Below are positions 5,569 through 5,636 of a stretch of DNA of 5,636 nt, one piece after another (position 1 is the first letter of the stretch; the number at the start of each line of letters is the position of its first letter). This stretch comes from Minisyncoccota bacterium. Its GTDB lineage: Bacteria; Patescibacteriota; Minisyncoccia; Minisyncoccales; CG1-02-41-26. Below the pieces are notes generated by a model. It did not search any database. It had not been told where the DNA came from and saw only the letters and a program-made list of their open reading frames with translations. The DNA lies in NCBI GenBank assembly GCA_028715435.1, contig JAQURU010000044.1, positions 1-5,636 of the forward strand, written 5' to 3'. Made by a program: the position numbers and the translations under genes.

Positions 5569-5577
5569 GTTTCCTGT

Positions 5578-5606
5578 TTGACTTGCTTGCTTGATGGGCT
5601 TATGTT
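5578..5606 (+). promoter_or_regulatory. Candidate sigma70-type promoter reading out of the window
   Basis: TTGACT (5578-5583, 5 of 6) and TATGTT (5601-5606, 4 of 6) are 17 bases apart. Transcription would start near 5613 and drive a gene to the right of the window. An ATG at 5602 opens a short frame to the edge, but it would lie inside the -10 element, so it is an alternative reading rather than a supported gene. Confidence 0.4.
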
Positions 5607-5636
5607 TACCTTGCCAGAGGATTCTGCAGGCCCCTG

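Noticed and set aside
5358..5636. Minus-strand frame open to the right edge (92 codons before the stop)
   Set aside because: The half nearest the edge has protein-like composition, but the rest is the motif arrays, whose 10-11-base period shifts frame and gives Cys/Trp/Phe-rich sequence. Not supported, though a gene entering from the right cannot be fully excluded.

Overview
This A+T-rich bacterial window reads almost entirely on the plus strand. TGA is used as a stop and tryptophan is TGG, so the genetic code is standard. The taxon cannot be fixed from sequence alone. The set of short, overlapping, SpoVG-like and winged-helix genes resembles what I recall from mobile elements of uncultivated bacteria (Patescibacteria and relatives), but that is a weak inference. 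Overall it looks like accessory DNA: a restriction-modification (R-M) operon next to a compact cassette and a repeat-rich region that resembles a replication or partition control region.

Left part (1-4071): a three-gene Type II R-M operon of the Type IIS, AlwI/N.BstNBI kind. The first gene enters from the left edge. It encodes a LexA/S24-type self-cleaving protease domain with the Ser-Lys dyad intact, joined in frame to a D12-class adenine methyltransferase. After 4 bases comes a 646-residue restriction endonuclease of the AlwI/BstNBI family. Its stop overlaps (ATGA) the start of a second, beta-class adenine methyltransferase. Two methyltransferases fit an asymmetric recognition site, where each strand needs its own enzyme. 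The LexA domain suggests that the operon, or the methyltransferase itself, may be tied to DNA damage. That fusion is the most unusual object here.

Middle (4072-4390): no gene. It holds a TTATCCACA box, a good sigma70-like promoter, about 115 bases of probable structured RNA ending in a very strong intrinsic terminator, and a second terminator-like hairpin touching the next start codon. An upstream segment could compete for the left arm of the first terminator, so this may be an attenuator-type leader or a stand-alone small RNA.

Right part (4391-5271): three small genes, each overlapping the next by 29 bases: a 67-residue helical protein of unknown function, a SpoVG-family protein, and a 142-residue winged-helix DNA-binding protein. 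The last gene contains two perfect inverted repeats near its 3' end.

Right end (5272-5636): no confident gene. It has an 81% A+T stretch, then four consecutive arrays of four different short motifs (GCAC, TTGGA, TGACC and ATCGG cores), 3-4 copies each at 10-11 base spacing, then a TTATCCACT box and a second promoter. Both promoters have the TTATCCAC box exactly 18 bases upstream of the -35 hexamer. This architecture resembles an iteron-type origin or centromere-like site, with the winged-helix protein as a candidate binder.
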